This document shows, piece after piece, positions 25,559 to 36,111 of a stretch of DNA of 64,000 nt. A program made the translations under genes and the position numbers. Below the pieces are notes generated by a model, which was not told the DNA's origin, did no database searches, and saw only the letters and a list, made by a program, of their open reading frames with translations. Position 1 is the stretch's first letter. The number at the start of each line of letters is the position of its first letter. Origin of the DNA: Corallococcus coralloides DSM 2259 (GTDB lineage: Bacteria; Myxococcota; Myxococcia; Myxococcales; Myxococcaceae); assembly GCF_000255295.1 (NCBI RefSeq), contig NC_017030.1:8902328-8966327 (forward strand), in the 5' to 3' direction.

Positions 25559-26035
25559 ATGTTGAAGGCTCCGTACTCCATGTTGATTGCATCGTTGCTG
25601 CTGGAGACAGGACTCCTTGGGACGCCTCTCTGCAACAGACGGCCGGATCCAAGTCCGGCGACGGCGCAAGCGCAGGAGGCACCTCCAGACTCGGGAACAT
25701 CCGCGACCGGCTCTGAAGCAACGATCCCCTGGCCCAAGCAAGACCTGATGCCACTCGCCACCCTGGAAGGGCCTGCCATCCAGGCCGCGCATGCAGCCCT
25801 GGAAGAAGCGCTGAAGCGATTTCCGAAGGAGTCAGCGGGTCAGTGCGCCTTTTCCGCCCAGGCACTGGAAGTCGTCATTGGTCAGGAGGCTGGCTGGTAC
25901 TTCGCTCGCGTCAACCGCCGCGTGGACAGGTGCCCTGGATTCGGTCCCGGTGTCACGGGACTCGAAACGGACTGGTTCGAGCTGTACGCAATCTCTCCAG
26001 ATGGAGACATCACGCGATACCCCTACCAGCCTTGA
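25559..26035 (+). CDS. secreted protein, paralogue A of a convergent pair
   Basis: 158 residues from ATG 25559, with a hydrophobic leader (about 1-22) and a low-complexity Pro/Ala/Ser linker before a compact domain (about 55-158). The domain contains LATLEGPAIQAAHAALEEAL, FPKE, a pair of cysteines, VVIGQEAGWYFARVN and WFELYAISPDGDITRYP. The same blocks occur in the convergent gene at 26045-26476, so the two are duplicates. I do not recognise the family. Co-directional with the JAMM-like lipoprotein and 27 bases after it. Confidence 0.65.
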   Translation: MLKAPYSMLIASLLLETGLLGTPLCNRRPDPSPATAQAQEAPPDSGTSATGSEATIPWPKQDLMPLATLEGPAIQAAHAALEEALKRFPKESAGQCAFSAQALEVVIGQEAGWYFARVNRRVDRCPGFGPGVTGLETDWFELYAISPDGDITRYPYQP

Positions 26036-26044
26036 TTCGCACAT

Positions 26045-26476
26045 TCAGGGCATGGCGGGGTACCGCGCCAACACCTTTCCCTCGGGTGAGACGGCGTACA
26101 GTTCGAACACGTCGAACCCGAGCACGGTGCCGGGTGCCCATCCGCACTTGTCGGGCCGTGGGTTGATGCGGACGAAGTAAGTCCCTCGCTCTTCACCCAC
26201 GATGACCTCCATCCCCTTCGCCGAATAGGTGCAGCTCTTGGCGTACTCCTTGGGGTACCGGGAGAGGACCCGCTGCAACGCGGCGTGCGCTGCAAGGACC
26301 GCGGGTCCGTCCAGGGTCGCCAGGGGCTGAAGGTCTGCGGGCCACTGGATGCCTTCCGCGATGTTTGGCGGGCGGGCGGTTCCTCCGTCCTTGACGGCAA
26401 CGTCTGTCCGCGAGCCCTCCACGCCTCCGTCCTGAAGGAGCGAGACGCAGAGGAGCACGTGATGCGGCTTCAGCAT
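26045..26476 (-). CDS. secreted protein, paralogue B of a convergent pair
   Basis: 143 residues. GGAGG five bases upstream fixes the ATG at 26476. It shares with the gene at 25559 the blocks LATLDGPAVLAAHAALQRVL, YPKE, two cysteines at matching places, VIVGEERGTYFVRIN and FELYAVSPEGKVLARYP. The hydrophobic leader is short. The two genes face each other with only nine bases between stops, an inverted duplication. The conserved charged and aromatic residues suggest a small globular domain of unknown function. Confidence 0.68.
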   Translation of the reverse strand: MLKPHHVLLCVSLLQDGGVEGSRTDVAVKDGGTARPPNIAEGIQWPADLQPLATLDGPAVLAAHAALQRVLSRYPKEYAKSCTYSAKGMEVIVGEERGTYFVRINPRPDKCGWAPGTVLGFDVFELYAVSPEGKVLARYPAMP

Positions 26477-26534
26477 TGGAACCTCCACCGCGCCTCGGCG
26501 AGACGCGCTGTCCCGCCGAGCCTATCCCACCGCT

Positions 26535-27959
26535 TCAGTTCACCTGGAGGGTGAACAGGGTCACCCGGTTGTCGGTGGTCAGCCCCACGCGGTACCGCCA
26601 CGTCGCGGCGCCGAACTGCACCAGGTACGTGTAGATGCGGTCGTCGCCTTTCGTCTCACGCTTCGCCAGCACCAGCGGCCCCGCCGGCCCCAGCTGCTGC
26701 AGGATGGACTGGAAGAGCGGACCCGCCTCCGCCACGTACCAGTCCGGAACGTAGGCGAACATCGACGCCTCCCAGGCGCCCTGCCGCGTCTTCTCCAACA
26801 GCTCCGTGAGAAATGCCGTGACCTGCGGCTCCGTGTCCGGAATGGGCGCCAGGGGCGGCACCGCGAGCGCCGGATTCACGATGGCCGCGATGCCCTCGAC
26901 GAACAGCGTCGGGTTCGACTTGTCCATGTTCGCCAGCACCACGATGGACAGCTCGTCCCCCAGGAAGCGGGCATAGGCCGTCCGGAATCCCTGCCACGCT
27001 CCCGTGTGCTGGTGCAGCGGCTGGCCGTTGCGCTCCAGCACCTCCCACCCGAAGCCGTACGGCCAGGGGGCGCCACTGTTCAGCTTCGCCGGTGACAACA
27101 TCTCCTTCCAGCTGCCTCGCGACAGGACCGCCCGCTTCTCCACCGCCTCATCCCAGGCCAGCATGTCCTTCAGCGAGAAGTAGAGCGAACCGTCCCCCGT
27201 CGTGTTCAACGACGGCGACACCCAGCTCTGGTTCTTCACCACGCCCCCCACCAGCTGGTAGCCCGCAGCGCGGTTCGGGATGACCTCCGCCTCGCTGATG
27301 CCTCGCGCCGTCTTCATGCCCGCGGGCTTGAAGACCTGGCGCCCCAGGACCTCCTGATACGTCATGCCCGCCACGCGGTTCACCAGGATGCCCAGCAGCA
27401 CGTAGCCAGAGTTGCTGTAGTTCCATCGCAGCCCCGCCGGGAACTCCAGCGGCAGCTGGTAGATGAACTCCGCGAACTCCTGCTCCGAGTAGTCCTTGCG
27501 CTCGTCGAGCAGCCCCTCCAGGTCCTTGATGCCAGACGTGTGCGTCAGCAGGTGGCGCACCGTGATGGGCCTCCACGTCGCGGGCGCATCCGGGAAGTAC
27601 TTCGTCACGCTGTCGGACAACGACACGCGCCCCGCCTCCACCTGGAGCATCAGCGCTGTCGCCGTGAACATCTTCCCCACCGAACCTGACTGGAAGAGCG
27701 TGTCCGTCCCCACCGGGACCTGATGCTCCAGGTTCGCGAAGCCATACCCCTTCGCCAGCACCACCCGGCCGTGGCTCACCACCCCCACGGCGAGCCCCGT
27801 CACACCCAACCGCTTCTGCTCCGCGCGCACGAACGTGTCGATGCGCTCGCGGAGTGACTCGCGCCCTCGGAGCGAGTCCTGAGCCTGGACGGGACGGGCC
27901 ACGAGCAGGCCCATCAAGAAGACGACAGCCAACGCGAGCGGCATCAGGGAATGGCGCAT
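26535..27959 (-). CDS. secreted serine hydrolase, class C beta-lactamase/DD-peptidase fold
   Basis: 474 residues with a signal peptide (about 1-26, ending VQAQ). The penicillin-recognising motifs are SVGK (nucleophile Ser and Lys, near residue 93), YSN (near 182) and HTG near the C-terminal part of the hydrolase domain (HQHTGAWQG). A C-terminal lipocalin-like extension follows. Such proteins are esterases, peptidases or beta-lactamases; substrate cannot be told. Divergent from the sensor kinase gene. Confidence 0.9.
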   Translation of the reverse strand: MRHSLMPLALAVVFLMGLLVARPVQAQDSLRGRESLRERIDTFVRAEQKRLGVTGLAVGVVSHGRVVLAKGYGFANLEHQVPVGTDTLFQSGSVGKMFTATALMLQVEAGRVSLSDSVTKYFPDAPATWRPITVRHLLTHTSGIKDLEGLLDERKDYSEQEFAEFIYQLPLEFPAGLRWNYSNSGYVLLGILVNRVAGMTYQEVLGRQVFKPAGMKTARGISEAEVIPNRAAGYQLVGGVVKNQSWVSPSLNTTGDGSLYFSLKDMLAWDEAVEKRAVLSRGSWKEMLSPAKLNSGAPWPYGFGWEVLERNGQPLHQHTGAWQGFRTAYARFLGDELSIVVLANMDKSNPTLFVEGIAAIVNPALAVPPLAPIPDTEPQVTAFLTELLEKTRQGAWEASMFAYVPDWYVAEAGPLFQSILQQLGPAGPLVLAKRETKGDDRIYTYLVQFGAATWRYRVGLTTDNRVTLFTLQVN

Positions 27960-28061
27960 GGGGATTTCCTACATCCGGCCCTTCATGAGCCGGTCGTGGC
28001 ATCTCTTCAGGAGTCCCCAACCGCGCGAATGATGCACGCCCCGCGATATGAACAGCTCGCC

Positions 28062-29278
28062 ATGCGCCGTGCACCGCCAATGGGCCCTCCCCCGCCTCCG
28101 TTCCGCTTCCGCCGGCGACTGCTGGCGGTGATGCTGCTCGCGGGCCTCATCCCGCTGGCGTTGCTGGGTGTTCTCGCACAGGGCGTCCTGGAGCGTGTGC
28201 TCTCCATCTCCATCGCGCCCGTGGAGGCCGTACTCGACAACGTCTCCGAGGAGCTGACCCGCCGCGGGCTGCCTCCGGATGCGCTCGACGAGGCCCGGCT
28301 GAACCTGGCGCAGGCGGAGCTGGCTCGGCGGGCCCTGGTGCGCCGCGTGCCCGTGTTCATCGCCGGAGTGGGCGCTATCGCCGCCGTCGTGCTGGCCGTG
28401 TCCGCCGTGCTCCTGGGCCGCGTCCTCACGCGCCCCATGGCCACGCTCCTGGACGGCATGCGGGCCTACTCGCGCGGCGACCTGTCCGTCCGCCTCCCCG
28501 TCCCCGAGCCCGCTCGCGACGAGCTCCAGTTCCTCCTGGGCCAGTTCAACCGCATGGGCCAGGAGCTGCTGGATCAGCGCGAGCACCTCAAGGCCGCCCA
28601 GCAGATCGCCGCGTGGCAGGACGTGGCCCGGGCGCTCGCCCACGAGCTGAAGAACCCCCTGACCGCAATGAGGCTGTCGCTCGCGCGTCTGTCCCCGCAG
28701 GATGCCGGCACCCTGCCAGACCCGACGCGCCTCGCCGAAGCGGTGGCGCTCCTCCAGGAGGAGGTGGACCTGCTCATGCGCATGACCCAGAGCTTCTCCA
28801 CCTTCGCGCGCCTGCCCGCCCCCCGCTTCCAGGACGTCGCGCTGCGTCCGCTGCTCGCGGAGGTGTGCGCGCTGTACGAGGGCACTTCGCCGGTCCCCGT
28901 GGTGCTGGACCCCGGCGAGGAGGTGTCGCTGCGCGCGGACCCGGATGGACTGCGCCGCCTCTTCGGCAACCTGGTGAAGAACGCCACCGAGGCCTCTCCA
29001 CCGGACGCCCCACCCGTCCACGTCGCGTTACACGAAGCAGCGGACGGCCGCGTACACGTCACCGTGAGCGACGGAGGCAGCGGCGTCCCGAGCGTGCTGG
29101 AGGGCCCTGTCCTCACCCGAGGACTGTTCAGCACCAAGCCCGGCGGCAGCGGGCTGGGCCTGCCCATCGCGCAGAAGATCGCCCACGAGCACGGCGGCAC
29201 CTTGAGATTGGAGCCGGGCCCCCAGGGGGGAACCCGGGCCCAGGTGGTGCTGCCTTCCGACGCCTCCCAGGTGACCGC

Positions 29279-29282
<4 letters not shown>
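28062..29282 (+). CDS. sensor histidine kinase, NtrY-like
   Basis: 406 residues from ATG 28062 (starts at 28032 and 28080 are possible; none has a good ribosome site). Two membrane helices (about 20-42 and 98-122) enclose a short periplasmic loop. A HAMP domain follows, then the HisKA box with phospho-acceptor His in ALAHELKNPL. The HATPase domain has N (LVKNATEAS), G1 (VSDGGSGV) and G2 (GGSGLGLPIA) boxes. It overlaps the sigma-54 activator downstream by four bases (ATGA). It is shorter than classical NtrY and lacks a PAS domain. Confidence 0.9.
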
Positions 29283-30634
<1,352 letters not shown>

Positions 30635-30641
30635 CCCGCGC

Positions 30642-30690
30642 GATGTCACGGCCACAACCGCCCGATACATCCGGATGTGTCCATGACATC
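30642..30690. promoter_or_regulatory. nested palindromes upstream of the Omp85 gene
   Basis: A perfect 12-base palindrome ACATCCGGATGT (30667-30678) extends as GATACATCCGGATGTGTC with one imperfect pair. It is flanked by outer arms GATGTCA (30642-30648) and TGACATC (30684-30690). It lies between the response-regulator stop and the Omp85 start. It could be an operator for the adjacent regulator or an RNA hairpin; no T-tract follows, so a terminator is less likely. Confidence 0.5.
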
Positions 30691-30753
30691 CGCCCGTCTG
30701 CTCGCCCTCCGTCGTTCCGGGCACTTGCCGCGAGGCCCCGCCTGGAACGGAGC

Positions 30754-33120
30754 ATGCTCCTGCCGCCATCCATGAACCGTCTCGCATTGGCGCTCTGCTT
30801 CGTCTCGCTCACGGCCCTGGGCCAACCCTCACCGGATGCCGGTCCCCCCGACGCCTCCGTGGCCAGCTCCCCGTCCACCGCACCCCCGGAAGGCGAAGCC
30901 ACCTCGGAGGACTGGAGCTACCCGACGTGCCCGGAGGGCTTCAGCGAGGATGATGGCGACCTCTCGGACTCCACGGTGCTCGGGGCCATGCAGGTCGAGG
31001 TCGACGGCCAGGGGCTGACGCCCACGGGCCTGGAGTTTCGCGGGCTCCACCGGCTCACGGATCCGCAGGTCCGCAAGCTCGTGGGTGCGCCTCCCGCGGA
31101 GGACACGCGTCCCCTGACGGCCACGCAAGTGCAGTCCCTGCTGCATCGCCTGGCACGCACCGGCCTCTTCGCTCGCGTGGAGCCCCGCGTTCGCGTCAGT
31201 GACCAGGGGCCGGCCCTGCTCGAAGTGACGTTGCAGGAGAACCCCACGCTCACGTCGGTGGAGTTCGAAGGCCTTCAGGACCTCCGGCCCGACGAGCTGT
31301 GGGACGCCCTGGTCGAGTTCTCCCCCCCTGCCCCTGACACGGACGATGCGGAGGACGAGGTCACCACGCTGCGCGTCCACAAGCGCCACGGGACCCTGCG
31401 GGTCGTCAGCCCCTGCCCCGCGCCGCGTCCGCCGCGACCGTGGCTGGCGCGAAGGGAAGCCGGAGCGTTCCGCCCCGGCATCATGCGGGGAGGCGTGGAC
31501 GCCGCGCTCAACCGGGTCCTCCAGGCACTCCGCGAGGACGACGGCTACCTGCTCGCGACGGTGTCCGCCACGCTGTCTCCCGAGGGCCGGCTGGTCGTGA
31601 CGGTGGACGAAGGCCAGCTGGAGTCCGTGGAGGTGCGCGGCGTGGACGACGCGATGGCCACGCGCGTGCGGGAAGCCCTGGGCCTGGAGCCCGGCGATGT
31701 CTTCCTCCGGAGTGATGCGCGCCGTGCCATGGAGCGCATGGAGTCGCGGCTGCCCTTCCTGCGAGCGGTGGACAGCGAGGACCTCCAGGACGAACGCACG
31801 AGCGTGCGCATCGTCGAGGAGCGCGAGGCCGAAGGCACGCGGCACTACGTCACGAGGGAGGAGCCCCGCCGCAAGTCGCGGCGCCACGAGCGTGTGGAGT
31901 TCGAGCTGGGTTGGGGCTCGATGTTCGACGGAGACGGCGACACCGGGAGCGACGGCCTCACGCTGGAGGGCAAGCGGCTCATCGTGCACGTGCGCCCGCG
32001 TCCTCCGGACCTGGACGTGGACCTCTTGCCCGTGCACACGCAGGTGACGGGCTTCGCTCCGGGGCTCAAGGCGAGCCTGCGCCTCTTCGACTCGCGGGAC
32101 CGAGTGCACACGACGCTGGAGGGAGCCTTCTTCATCCCCCTGCGGCTGGGCGGGCAGCGCATCCCGGACGATCCGGAAGGCACGCGCCAGCAGCGCCACG
32201 TCAACCTGCTGGGCGGAGCCAAGGTGCAGCTGCCCGCGCTGGGCATCGAAGAGCTCGGCGCGCAGGTGCATGACTTCATCGACACGCTGGACCGCTGGCG
32301 GCTGGGGGACTTCGACTCGTACTTCTATTCGTTCCTCATCAACCGGCCGGACCGGGACTACTTCCGCCGTCAGGGCTTCACGGCCTTCGCCACCTGGCGC
32401 TGGGCGGAGTCGTGGCTCGCGGGCGTGGAGGTGCGCGGTGACACGATGAGCACGCTCCAGTCCTTCACGCCGCCGCTCAGCCTCTTCCGGAACGACGACC
32501 CGCCGTTCCCGAACGCGCCGGTGAACGAGGGGCGCTTCCGCTCTGCGGTGGTGCGGCTGGAGTACAGCGGCGCCGCGGAGCGAGGCACGCGCGTGGGCTC
32601 CCTCTTCCGCACGCCGGAGACGGCCCTCTTCGAGCGCCACAAGAACTGGAAGCTCGAGCCCGCGCTGCGCGGCTTCGTGACACTGGAGGTGGGTGAAGGC
32701 CCGGGCGCGGGCGGCGCGGATGAGCGCTTCTGGAAGCTGGTGGGCGACGTCGCCATGGACGTGCCCATGAACTGGCACACGGGCCTGAGCCTGCGCCTGC
32801 GGGCCGCGACGGGCCACAACCTGCCGCTCCAGAAGCAGGAGGCGCTGGGCGGCTGGACCGCGCTGCGAGGCTACGGCTTCAAGGAGTTCCGCGGAGGCGA
32901 CAGCTCGGTGCTCGCGAGCGCCGAGTACCGCTGGCACGGCCTGGGCATCTTCGCGGACCTGGGTTCGGTGCATGCCGCGAACGCGTGGTCGGGCGCGCAG
33001 CTGGGCCTGGGCGGCAGCTTCCACTTCAGTGACTCCGTGCGCTTCGAAGCCGCATGGCGCATCGACGAAGATGCCCAGCTCACGCCCGAAGCGCGCCTGC
33101 TGTTCAACCGGACCTTCTGA
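30754..33120 (+). CDS. Omp85/BamA-TamA-like outer-membrane protein with POTRA domains
   Basis: 788 residues from ATG 30754, which matches the start of a signal peptide (MNRLALALCFVSLTALG follows six residues in). POTRA-like modules occupy about 65-370, with repeated FxGLxxL/LxPDEL patterns. The C-terminal half is a 16-strand-type barrel containing the LRGYGFKEFRGG motif of the Omp85/TpsB superfamily and a terminal Phe. It would insert or translocate a substrate at the outer membrane. It follows the two-component genes and precedes a small secreted protein. The 140-codon extension upstream of 30754 overlaps the regulator and is rejected. Confidence 0.88.
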   Translation: MLLPPSMNRLALALCFVSLTALGQPSPDAGPPDASVASSPSTAPPEGEATSEDWSYPTCPEGFSEDDGDLSDSTVLGAMQVEVDGQGLTPTGLEFRGLHRLTDPQVRKLVGAPPAEDTRPLTATQVQSLLHRLARTGLFARVEPRVRVSDQGPALLEVTLQENPTLTSVEFEGLQDLRPDELWDALVEFSPPAPDTDDAEDEVTTLRVHKRHGTLRVVSPCPAPRPPRPWLARREAGAFRPGIMRGGVDAALNRVLQALREDDGYLLATVSATLSPEGRLVVTVDEGQLESVEVRGVDDAMATRVREALGLEPGDVFLRSDARRAMERMESRLPFLRAVDSEDLQDERTSVRIVEEREAEGTRHYVTREEPRRKSRRHERVEFELGWGSMFDGDGDTGSDGLTLEGKRLIVHVRPRPPDLDVDLLPVHTQVTGFAPGLKASLRLFDSRDRVHTTLEGAFFIPLRLGGQRIPDDPEGTRQQRHVNLLGGAKVQLPALGIEELGAQVHDFIDTLDRWRLGDFDSYFYSFLINRPDRDYFRRQGFTAFATWRWAESWLAGVEVRGDTMSTLQSFTPPLSLFRNDDPPFPNAPVNEGRFRSAVVRLEYSGAAERGTRVGSLFRTPETALFERHKNWKLEPALRGFVTLEVGEGPGAGGADERFWKLVGDVAMDVPMNWHTGLSLRLRAATGHNLPLQKQEALGGWTALRGYGFKEFRGGDSSVLASAEYRWHGLGIFADLGSVHAANAWSGAQLGLGGSFHFSDSVRFEAAWRIDEDAQLTPEARLLFNRTF

Positions 33121-33123
33121 GAC

Positions 33124-33717
33124 ATGGGAAGGCACGCCACACAGAGCAGGCATGGCACGGCGCTCGTCGTCGCGGCCAGCCTGCTCGCGTCCGGAGCCCA
33201 CGCGGAAGAGGCATCCGCCGCCTGCACCGCGACGCTCTCCGGCAAGCGCGTGATGGTCCGGCCGGAGGCGCGCGCCTTCATCTCCCCGGAGCTGGACCGG
33301 CTGGTGCGGCTGGGGCTCGCGGGGAAGCTGGAGGTGGAGCTGACGCTCTGGCGGCGCCGCGCCTTCTGGTTCGACGCGCACCTGGACAGCGCACGAGTCA
33401 CCCAGGTGCTCGCGTTCACCCGCGACGGCTACCGGCTGGACGGACGCGAGCTGACGGGAGGCGTGGGCACGCTGGAGCTGGAGCGGGTGGCCTGGACGCT
33501 GGACGCGAAGCCCGAAGCGGGAGAGCACTTCGTCGTGCAGGTGGAGGTGCGGCTCCAGGTCGTGACAGCCACGAGCCTGGGCCGCATGGCGCGCTGGCTC
33601 ACCCAGGGTGAGGCCTCATCCTCCGGCACACCCGTCCTGGGAAGCCTGCTGCGCTCCGTGGCGGAAGACCTCGCGAGACAGGCCACCGGTCGCTGCGACG
33701 TGAGCCGCCAGCCCTGA
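33124..33717 (+). CDS. small secreted protein, DUF4390-like
   Basis: 197 residues with a signal peptide (cleavage near ASGAHA, residue 27). The remainder alternates beta strands with short helices: SGKRVMVRPEA, LELERVAWTLDAKP, FVVQVEVRLQVV. DUF4390 proteins in other proteobacteria are of this length and lie beside ntrYX genes, which matches the context here; the family call is inferred mostly from that. It starts three bases after the Omp85 stop, so co-transcription is almost certain. It may be a periplasmic partner of the barrel protein. Confidence 0.72.
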   Translation: MGRHATQSRHGTALVVAASLLASGAHAEEASAACTATLSGKRVMVRPEARAFISPELDRLVRLGLAGKLEVELTLWRRRAFWFDAHLDSARVTQVLAFTRDGYRLDGRELTGGVGTLELERVAWTLDAKPEAGEHFVVQVEVRLQVVTATSLGRMARWLTQGEASSSGTPVLGSLLRSVAEDLARQATGRCDVSRQP

Positions 33718-33839
33718 GTCAGAACGCCGCCGTTTCCGGGGCAGCGCTCTTGCAGTACCGTCATCCATGGAGCCGTGCGCTCACGGAGCAAAGAGAAGCG
33801 TCCGTTTCAAATGCTCCGTGCGGACGGCGACCTCTTGCC

Positions 33840-35020
33840 ATGACCTTGCGTACGAAAAACCGGCGCCTCCCGCGCACGCCCCCAAAGCCCACGAAAAAGG
33901 CTCCGGGGAAAACACCTGTCTCTCTCATCCCCACGCCCTCGGGTTACGCGGCATGGCTCGCCGACGTGAAAGCGCGCATTCACGCAGCACAACAACGTGC
34001 GGCGCTGGCAGTGAACCGCGAGCTCCTCGCGCTCTACTGGCGGATTGGTCGCGACATCCTCGTGCGGCAGCGGCGAGCGGGGTGGGGCACAGGGATCGTG
34101 GAGCGCGTCTCCGCGGATTTGCGCACCGCCTTCCCTGAGATGAAGGGGTTCTCCCGTGCAAATCTGATGTACATGCGAGCCTTCGCGGAGGCCTGGCCGG
34201 ACGAGGCTGTAATCGTCCAACAGCCTGTTGGACAATTGCCCTGGGGGCACAACCTCGTACTGCTCACCAAACTCAAGACGACAAAAGCACGCCTTGCATA
34301 CGCGGCACGTGCCGTCGAGCACGGTTGGTCACGTGCTGTACTCACACTGCACATCGAACAACGCACGTTTGAGCGCGAAGGCAAGGCCGTCACCAATTTC
34401 GCGGAACGGCTTCCCGAACCCAAATCGGACCTGGCGCGCGAGAGCCTGAAGGATCCGTACCATTTCGACTTCCTCACGATTGGCGCCGATGCGAATGAAC
34501 GCGAGATTGAGGATGCCCTCGTCACGCACATCTCGCGATTCCTGATCGAGCTCGGCGCGGGCTTCGCGTATGTCGGTCGCCAAGTCCATCTCGAGGTCGA
34601 TGGCCGGGACTTCTATCTCGACCTGCTCTTCTATCACCTGCGACTCCGCTGCTACGTCGTCGTCGAGCTCAAGGCAGGCGAGTTCGAACCCGAGCACACT
34701 GGCAGCTCAACTTCTATTTGAGCGCCGTCGACGCGAAGATGCGCGGTGAGCACGATGGACCCAGCATTGGACTCCTTCTCTGCAAGACCAAGAGCCGCGT
34801 CATCGCCGAGTACGCCTTGCGCGACACGAACAAGCCGATGGGCGTGGCCGAATACCAGCTCGTGCAGGCCCTGCCGGTACGCCTCGAAAGCAGCCTCCCG
34901 AGCATCGAACAACTCGAGTCCGAATTTGGAGAGTCACCCAGACCCGGGATCCGTCATGAAGTGCGTGATGAATCTCCGAGAGGGAAGCAACCACGCCATT
35001 CGAAGGGGCGGCAGTCCTGA
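33840..35020 (+). pseudogene. frameshifted DUF1016/YhcG PDDEXK nuclease
   Basis: The first reading frame (33840-34721) has the DUF1016 N-terminal region (SGYAAWLADVKARIHAAQ, LYWRIGRDI, FSRANLMYMRAFAEAWP) and the nuclease core YLDLLFYHLRLRCYVVVELKAGEF, with Asp and ExK. It then shifts at 34703. Reading CAG at 34703-34705 in the +2 frame restores the expected QLNFYLSAVDAKMRGEHDGPSIGLLLC and continues to the stop at 35020. One C is missing (GGCAG for GGCCAG). Either a real inactivating mutation or a sequencing error. Lower GC than neighbours. DUF1016 proteins are often linked to mobile or restriction loci. Confidence 0.82.
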
Positions 35021-35063
35021 GCCCACGCGCCGTGCCAGTCTCATGGAGGCTTGAGACTCCGTA

Positions 35064-36011
35064 TCAGCCCCGCCGCGCCACCAGCGCCACCAGCGCGATG
35101 CGCTCCACACCCGCGTACGGAGCCTTCTCCAGCTCCTCGCCGAACACGTCGGGATCCAGTTCCTCATAGCGAACCTCCGCGAGCGGCGCTCCACGCCACA
35201 CCGGCTCCAGCGCCGTTCGCAGCAGGTCCTCGCCGTCCACCACCGGCGCCCCTGTGTAGAGCACCAGCGTGCCGCCCGGCTCCAGGCGCTCCACGCCTTC
35301 ACGCACGATGCGCACCGACAGCTCCGTGCCATGCGTGCCGCCGCCATCCCGGTACGTGCGCTTGCCCGTGTCCGCCAGGTACGGCGGATTCGCCATGATC
35401 AGGTCGAACCGGCCGGACACGTCCCGCAGCAGGTCCGAGTGCACCGGCTGCACCCCGTGCGCACCGTTCAGCCTCGCGTTCACCCGCGAGTACTCCAGCG
35501 CCAACGGGTTCAGGTCCGCGAGCACCACCGCCGCGCTCCGCCCCGCCACCGACAGGCCACCGGCTCCAGAGCCACACCCCAGGTCCACCACGCGCCGGAA
35601 GCTGCCCGGCACGCGCTGGAGCAACGCGCAGAACCGGTAGGTGTCCGGCCCGAAGAACACCGCGTCCTGCTCCGACGTGGGCCACGCGGAATGGACATAC
35701 AGGCCCGCTCCCAGACTGGAGAACCGCACCCGGCTCCGGTGCGTCCCGTCCTTGCAGTCCGCCAGCGCGCCCGCCTCCTCCAGCAGCGCCACCATCCGAG
35801 GCTCCAGCACGCCCGGCCCGAAGGGACGGCTCCACCCGAACACGTCCCGGACTGAAAGGGCCTGCTTCGCCCCCGGCCGCGCGTTCACCCGCCGGTGCGT
35901 CTCCGGAGTCACCGTCGTGAAGGCGTACCCCCTGGCGCGCAGGACCTCGCCCAGCGCCACCAGCGCGGCCTCCCTCACCTCCATGGCCCCGGACCCATTG
36001 CCACCGTCCAC
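35064..36011 (-). CDS. class I SAM-dependent methyltransferase (HemK/PrmC-like NPPY motif)
   Basis: 315 residues from GTG 36011 (AAGGGAG four bases upstream); ATG 35984 is the alternative. The SAM motif I is VVDLGCGSGAGGLSVA, acidic loop ADLNPLALEYSRVNA, and the amino-group motif NPPY in LIMANPPYLAD. NPPY is typical of enzymes methylating amide or ring nitrogens of proteins, DNA or RNA. The N-terminal 110 residues do not look like the PrmC helical domain. It is the last gene of the uppP-nudix-methyltransferase run. Confidence 0.87.
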   Translation of the reverse strand: MDGGNGSGAMEVREAALVALGEVLRARGYAFTTVTPETHRRVNARPGAKQALSVRDVFGWSRPFGPGVLEPRMVALLEEAGALADCKDGTHRSRVRFSSLGAGLYVHSAWPTSEQDAVFFGPDTYRFCALLQRVPGSFRRVVDLGCGSGAGGLSVAGRSAAVVLADLNPLALEYSRVNARLNGAHGVQPVHSDLLRDVSGRFDLIMANPPYLADTGKRTYRDGGGTHGTELSVRIVREGVERLEPGGTLVLYTGAPVVDGEDLLRTALEPVWRGAPLAEVRYEELDPDVFGEELEKAPYAGVERIALVALVARRG

Positions 36012-36111
36012 GTCGCTCCCTTTCGAAGGGTGTCCCCTCAACGTGGGACCGGCCCTCCAGGGCGACAAGGCGCCTTCCGCCACGGCCGCCCGCCAGCACG
36101 GGGCTGGGGGC

